8,785 nucleotides of DNA from contig JAFQNM010000169.1 in NCBI GenBank assembly GCA_017395885.1, forward strand, positions 1 through 8,785. The letters are read 5' to 3'. Source of the DNA: Clostridia bacterium. GTDB taxonomy: Bacteria > Bacillota > Clostridia > Oscillospirales > CAG-272. Under the pieces are notes generated by a model. That model was not told the origin of the DNA. It ran no database searches and worked only from the letters and a program-made list of their open reading frames with translations. The position numbers and the translations under genes were made by a program. Positions 5,112 through 8,785 of this stretch are shown in pieces (within the stretch, counting starts at the first letter, position 1; each line of letters starts with the position of its first letter).

Positions 5112-6938
5112 GTGAGATTTATTGACACTATAGGCCAAAGGATAAAAAAGGCAGGCCTTTCCGGAGGCGACTTTTTTGCGGCTCTGGTGCTTTCCTTTAT
5201 CATCGCATCTATCGTTTACGCCCTTAAATGGAAGTTCACTCTGCTGCTCTACGTTCGTCAGTACCCCCTCTGGATCCCTATTCTCATATTGGGCCTTTGC
5301 TTTGCTCTGGTGGTGGCCCTTTCTCTGCTTTTGAAAACGAAAAGGCTTATCGCCTGGCTGCTGATGCTTTCGGCCATGACCTTCTCCGTTATTCTTGTCT
5401 GCGCCCTGCCGGCCAACGTGTTCTTCTGCATGGGCCTTTCCTTCGTTATCCTCCTTTGCACAAAATACTGCACCGAGGACGACAAGCTGGGCCTTGATGC
5501 CTTAAAAATAAACGATAAGCTCTCCTTTGGCATCGTTGCCCTTCTTTGCGTTGCCTTTACAGCCACGGTCTATATCCTCACGGCAGCAAAATACAGAAGC
5601 TTTTACCATTCTGCCTTTGATTTCGGCATCTTCTGCCAGATGTTTGAGAGCATGGCCGACACCGGCATCCCCTATACAACGGTGGAGCGAGGCGAGCTAA
5701 TGAGCCATTTCGGCATTCATTTCTCCCCCTTTTTCTACCTTCTGCTCCCCGGATATATGGTATTCCGTTCCCCTCTTTACCTGCTCTTTATGCAGGCTCT
5801 TGCAGTTTCCCTGGGAGCCTTCGCCGTCAGGCGCATATGCAGAGCTCTGGACCTTTCTCCCGGTGAGAGCGCCTGCGGAGCCGCGATCTATCTGCTTTTC
5901 CCCACTATGGGAAACGGCTGCTTCTACGATTTTCACGAAAACAAGTTCCTCTCCGTGCTCATTCTCTGGGCCCTTGCCCTTATACTTGAGAAAAAGCCGG
6001 TGGGGGCAGGCATTTTCCTCTTTCTTATCCTGACGGTGAAGGAGGATGCCTTTATATACGTTATCGCCATCTGCCTCTGGATGCTGGTAACAAAGAGAAA
6101 CCGTGCCTTTGCCGTTTGCGCTACAGTTTTCTCCCTGCTCTGGTTCTTTTTTGCCTGCAGTATGATAGAGCTTTCAGGGGGCGAGATCATGTCTGACAGA
6201 TTCAAAAACTACTCCGCAAACGCAAACCCCACCCTATGGGATGCGGTTCGCACCTGCTTTATTAACGTTGGCTACCTGTTTAAGGAGGTATTTGCCGGCG
6301 CAGATATGGAAAGGTTTAAGGAGATGACCTATTCAGGCCAGAAAATGGAGTTCATTTGGTGGACGGCAACGCCCCTCCTCTTCACTCCCTTTCTCCGAAA
6401 GCGCTCCTCAGAGCTTGTGCTCCTTATTCCCCTCCTCGTTATAAACATGATGCAAAGCTGGATGTATCAGCACGATATAGATTTTCAGTATACCTACGGC
6501 TCCTGCGCTCTGCTTATATTCTCTGCCCTACTTTTCCTTGGAGAGAGCAGGCATAAGGTGCGCCGCTTTGCCCTTATCGGAATGCTTTGCCTTTCCATTA
6601 TATTTTCATCGTCTGTTTTTCTGCCAAAGGCCAAAAGATTTACAGACAGCTATTATCAGAATAAGGAGATGTACGATGCAACGGCCGCCGTTCTTGAGAC
6701 TATCCCCAAGGATGCCTCGGTAACGGCCTATGGCTATATGACCCCCCACCTTTGGTATATCAAGGACCTTCAAACAAGCCCCAGATACTACGGAAAGCTT
6801 GTTCGCACCGATTACTTCGTTATTGATACCCGATTCGAGGACAGCGCCTCCTCTGAGGCTATGTTTGATATTATGAAGGACGATTACGAGCTCTTTGCTT
6901 GCGAGGGGTATGCTGCAGTATACAAGCTGAAGGACTAA
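5112..6938 (+). CDS. DUF2079 multi-spanning membrane protein
   Basis: A 608-residue integral membrane protein with roughly a dozen hydrophobic segments, the first at about 20-37, and a soluble C-terminal part from about 506. It carries the hallmarks of the DUF2079 family: FDFGIFCQ (169-176), HFGIHFSP (199-206), YDFHENKF (272-279), KEDAF (310-314) and an HDIDFQYTYGS block (454-464). Some researchers group such proteins with GT-C-fold glycosyltransferases, but no activity can be read from this sequence. Translation starts at GTG 5112, with GGAGGAG closely upstream (5101-5107); no better upstream start exists below the predicted transcription start. It leads the operon, and its stop is separated from the radC-like ATG by a single base, so translation is probably coupled. 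Confidence 0.88.
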   Translation: MRFIDTIGQRIKKAGLSGGDFFAALVLSFIIASIVYALKWKFTLLLYVRQYPLWIPILILGLCFALVVALSLLLKTKRLIAWLLMLSAMTFSVILVCALPANVFFCMGLSFVILLCTKYCTEDDKLGLDALKINDKLSFGIVALLCVAFTATVYILTAAKYRSFYHSAFDFGIFCQMFESMADTGIPYTTVERGELMSHFGIHFSPFFYLLLPGYMVFRSPLYLLFMQALAVSLGAFAVRRICRALDLSPGESACGAAIYLLFPTMGNGCFYDFHENKFLSVLILWALALILEKKPVGAGIFLFLILTVKEDAFIYVIAICLWMLVTKRNRAFAVCATVFSLLWFFFACSMIELSGGEIMSDRFKNYSANANPTLWDAVRTCFINVGYLFKEVFAGADMERFKEMTYSGQKMEFIWWTATPLLFTPFLRKRSSELVLLIPLLVINMMQSWMYQHDIDFQYTYGSCALLIFSALLFLGESRHKVRRFALIGMLCLSIIFSSSVFLPKAKRFTDSYYQNKEMYDATAAVLETIPKDASVTAYGYMTPHLWYIKDLQTSPRYYGKLVRTDYFVIDTRFEDSASSEAMFDIMKDDYELFACEGYAAVYKLKD

Positions 6939-6939
6939 A

Positions 6940-7713
6940 ATGAATAAGCTCAACATTCACGTATACCACCGCAGGCGAATGAAAAAAAGATACGAGAAAT
7001 ACGGCTCCGAGGCCTTTGATGCCTACCAGCTTATGGAGATGCTTCTTTTCTATTCATACAAAAGAAGGGATACCAACTCTCTGGCTCACATCATTATGGA
7101 CGACCGGGAGACCTCGTTTTACGGCTCAAAGACCACATCCTTTCTGAAGGACCACCACGGAGTGGGAGATGAAACGGCAACCCTTGTCCGCCTCTCCTCC
7201 GATACCTGCCTTGCCGCCCTGACGGAAAGGCTGAGGAGCAGGCCTATGAGCTCTGATTTTTCAAGAAGAGCGTTTTTATGGCTCTGGTTCAAAAACAAGC
7301 CTGACAAATCAGTTGCACTTCTGCTTCTCGATGAAAGCATGAATTATATAGACTGCCTGGGAGTTTATCTGAAAAGAAGGCCCGTTCCCGACGTTTACAG
7401 ATCAAAGATCCTTACCCTTATGGCAGAAAAGGAGGCATCCTATGCGGTGCTCTGCCATAACCATCAGAAAAACAACAGGGATCCAAGCGTTGAGGATATG
7501 TATCTGACAGCCTATCTTCAAAGCTCCCTCTCCCCATTGGGATATACGCTCCTCTCCCACCTGATAGTAACGGATACAGACTGCATAGACTGCCGCTATC
7601 CCGAGGCCGAGGCTCCCACAGAGGCTCTCGACTGCGAAAAGCAGGAGCAGGCGCATGAAATGAATAAAGAATCTAAAGTAAAGGAACATCAGTGTAATGA
7701 GAAAGCTTTGTGA
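6940..7713 (+). CDS. radC: Divergent RadC-family protein (JAB/MPN domain)
   Basis: This 257-residue protein has the RadC plan. The N-terminal UPF0758-type region includes HVYHRRRMKKRYEKYG (7-22), MEMLLFYSYKRRDTN (32-46) and a helix-hairpin-helix-like GVGDETATLVRL (74-85). It is followed by a JAB domain with the JAMM metal motif HNH...S..D at H173, H175, S183 and D186, correctly spaced. The usual PSGDPTP after the two histidines is replaced by QKNNRDP, and the PREV block normally preceding it is not evident, so the protein is well diverged. The last ~35 residues are charged and look disordered, and they overlap the rimM start by 17 bp. RadC proteins have no settled biochemical role; the original repair phenotype was traced to another gene. 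AAGGA just before the DUF2079 stop serves as the ribosome site. Confidence 0.85.
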   Translation: MNKLNIHVYHRRRMKKRYEKYGSEAFDAYQLMEMLLFYSYKRRDTNSLAHIIMDDRETSFYGSKTTSFLKDHHGVGDETATLVRLSSDTCLAALTERLRSRPMSSDFSRRAFLWLWFKNKPDKSVALLLLDESMNYIDCLGVYLKRRPVPDVYRSKILTLMAEKEASYAVLCHNHQKNNRDPSVEDMYLTAYLQSSLSPLGYTLLSHLIVTDTDCIDCRYPEAEAPTEALDCEKQEQAHEMNKESKVKEHQCNEKAL

Positions 7714-8221
7714 ATATCTTGAATGCGGACAGATCGCCTCAACCCACGGTGTCAGAGGCACGGTGCGCCTTGAAAACAGAACGGACTCTCCCACAGTTCT
7801 TGCATCCCTCAAAAGAATGTACAGAAAAAAGGGAGAGGAGTATACCGAAATGAAGGTCATAAGCTCCTCCGTTCAGAAAACCATGGTGCTCACAAGCTTT
7901 GAGGGCATTGACAGCGTTGAGGCAGCGGCCGCCCTCAAGGGCACCGTTCTCTATGCCAGAAGAGAGGACTTTCGCCTGAAGCGGGGAGAGTTCTTCTGGG
8001 CCGATATTATGGGCCTGCCCGTTATAGATAACGAATCGGGAGAGGTGTACGGCACCCTCTCCAACATCCTCACCCCCGGCGCCCATCAGGTTTACGTTGT
8101 AAAGCGTGAGGCAGGCGAGTTTATGATCCCCGCCGTTCCCGAATTTATAAAGGAGATCTCCCTCGGCGAGGAGCGTTCCGAGGGTATCTACGTTAAGCTC
8201 ATTGAAGGTATGCTCGAATAA
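7697..8221 (+). CDS. rimM: Ribosome maturation factor RimM
   Basis: RimM binds ribosomal protein S19 and helps 16S rRNA processing and 30S head assembly in the cytoplasm. The 174-residue protein has the usual length and both domains. The N-terminal RimM barrel carries GQIASTHGVRGTVRL (11-25); the C-terminal PRC barrel carries FFWADIMGLPV (99-109), GAHQVYVVK (128-136) and MIPAVPEFIKEI (143-154). The ATG at 7697 lies inside the end of the RadC-like gene in another frame, with AAGGA 11 nt upstream. It is followed by trmD, the classic partner, after an unusually long 160-bp gap filled by hairpins. No separate promoter was seen. Confidence 0.96.
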   Translation: MRKLCEYLECGQIASTHGVRGTVRLENRTDSPTVLASLKRMYRKKGEEYTEMKVISSSVQKTMVLTSFEGIDSVEAAAALKGTVLYARREDFRLKRGEFFWADIMGLPVIDNESGEVYGTLSNILTPGAHQVYVVKREAGEFMIPAVPEFIKEISLGEERSEGIYVKLIEGMLE

Positions 8222-8365
8222 TTCGCCAAAGGCGAATTAATGAATTGCGCTTTCGCAATTCAATTCATGGCGAAGCCAGATCATTAGAGAAATGAATTGA
8301 AGCTGCGCTTTATAAATTGAACACAGTTTATGAATTGCCCGCGGCATGATCTGCGCTGCGGCGCA
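8220..8365. repeat. REP-like chain of four hairpins between rimM and trmD
   Basis: Four consecutive inverted repeats: AATTCGCC/GGCGAATT (8220-8227, 8231-8238), TGAATTGCG/CGCAATTCA (8241-8249, 8254-8262), ATAAATTG/CAGTTTAT with one wobble (8312-8319, 8324-8331) and TGCGC/GCGCA (8352-8356, 8361-8365). ATGAATTG recurs at 8240, 8292 and 8330, and its complement at 8261-8268. CAGATCAT (8277-8284) and ATGATCTG (8346-8353) could close an outer stem. No hairpin is followed by a T run, so this is not an obvious terminator. The first arm begins inside the rimM stop codon. It most resembles a palindromic intergenic repeat inserted into the operon. Confidence 0.65.
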
Positions 8366-8381
8366 TTTGAAAGGTTAAGCT

Positions 8382-8785
8382 ATGAGATTTGATATAATGA
8401 CCCTGTTTCCCCACCTTGTGAATAAGGTTCTTTCGGAAAGTGTTATCGGCAGGGCGCAGTCGGCGGGGCATATTGAAGTAACTGCTTATAATATTCGTGA
8501 TTGGTCTGATGATAAGCACCGCCGGGTCGATGATACCCCCTGCGGCGGCGGTATGGGCATGCTTATGGCGGCCCCTCCCATATACAATTGCTACCGGGAG
8601 ATAACCTCCGATAAAAAAGAGGACGAAAGAATAAAGACCGTATATATGTCGCCCAGAGGCACCGTTCTTACGGAAGGCGTTGCTAAAAGAATCGCCTCTG
8701 AGTGTGACAGGCTCGTTATCCTCTGCGGACACTATGAGGGCGTTGACCAGCGAATAATCGACGAGATCGTTGATGAAGAGATCTC
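8382..8785 (+). CDS. trmD: tRNA (guanine-37-N1)-methyltransferase, 5' part
   Basis: TrmD uses S-adenosylmethionine to methylate G37 next to the anticodon, preventing +1 frameshifting. The frame is open from ATG 8382 to the window end (134 complete codons of about 240-250 expected), so only the SPOUT methyltransferase part is visible. Family landmarks: MRFDIMTLFP (1-10), DDTPCGGGMGM (50-60), MSPRG (89-93) and the trefoil-knot segment LCGHYEGVDQR (114-124). The Cys in DTPCGGG is more often Tyr in this family. AAAGG lies seven nt upstream as the ribosome site. It should be cotranscribed with rimM unless the hairpin chain at 8220-8365 interferes. Confidence 0.95.
   Translation, partial: MRFDIMTLFPHLVNKVLSESVIGRAQSAGHIEVTAYNIRDWSDDKHRRVDDTPCGGGMGMLMAAPPIYNCYREITSDKKEDERIKTVYMSPRGTVLTEGVAKRIASECDRLVILCGHYEGVDQRIIDEIVDEEI

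Noticed and set aside
8220..8262. Terminator between rimM and trmD
   Set aside because: Stable stems are present but neither is followed by a T run on either strand, and trmD has no promoter of its own in view.
1..8785. CRISPR array, tRNA/rRNA genes, prophage or defence genes
   Set aside because: No regularly spaced repeats, no tRNA- or rRNA-like sequence, and no integrase, transposase or known defence domains were seen.

Overview
The window looks like chromosomal DNA from a low-to-mid GC Firmicute, most likely a gut-type clostridium. The signs are strong AGGAGG-type ribosome binding sites, sigma-A-type promoters with extended -10 boxes, a lysine riboswitch in front of dapA, and U-run terminators. 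No phage, transposase, plasmid or CRISPR genes were seen. The species cannot be named from the sequence alone.

Layout, left to right. (1) 1-262: possibly the first codons of a minus-strand gene at the very edge, an 18-bp bidirectional terminator, and a palindrome-rich noncoding stretch. (2) 263-1383: a small divergent module. A two-helix membrane protein with two CxxC knuckles (minus strand) faces a 67-residue XRE-type repressor (plus strand). The 83 bp between them carries two matching 17-bp palindromes that cover the predicted promoters of both genes, so repression of both genes by the small regulator is likely. (3) 1384-1752: a terminator, then about 300 bp of noncoding composite repeat containing a 21-bp inverted repeat. 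(4) 1753-4988: a minus-strand lysine/diaminopimelate operon, dapA-dapB-lysA. It is driven by a consensus promoter (TTGACA, 17 bp, TATAAT) and controlled by a lysine riboswitch followed by an intrinsic terminator. (5) 5051-8785: a plus-strand operon with its own promoter, encoding a DUF2079 multi-spanning membrane protein, a divergent RadC/JAB protein, RimM and TrmD (cut off by the window end). A chain of four hairpins sits between rimM and trmD.

How it works together. DapA and DapB catalyse the first two committed steps of the diaminopimelate pathway. LysA decarboxylates meso-diaminopimelate to lysine, and lysine binding to the leader RNA should shut the operon off. RimM (16S rRNA maturation) and TrmD (m1G37 of tRNA) are a classic translation pair. 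The upstream DUF2079 and RadC-like genes are not the usual partners and appear coupled to the pair by a 1-bp gap and a 17-bp overlap.

Most of the window is housekeeping. The least explained parts are the XRE/zinc-knuckle membrane module with its paired operators, the divergent RadC coupled to DUF2079, and the palindromic intergenic elements at 99-249, 1423-1720 and 8220-8365. No complete new defence or mobile system could be supported.
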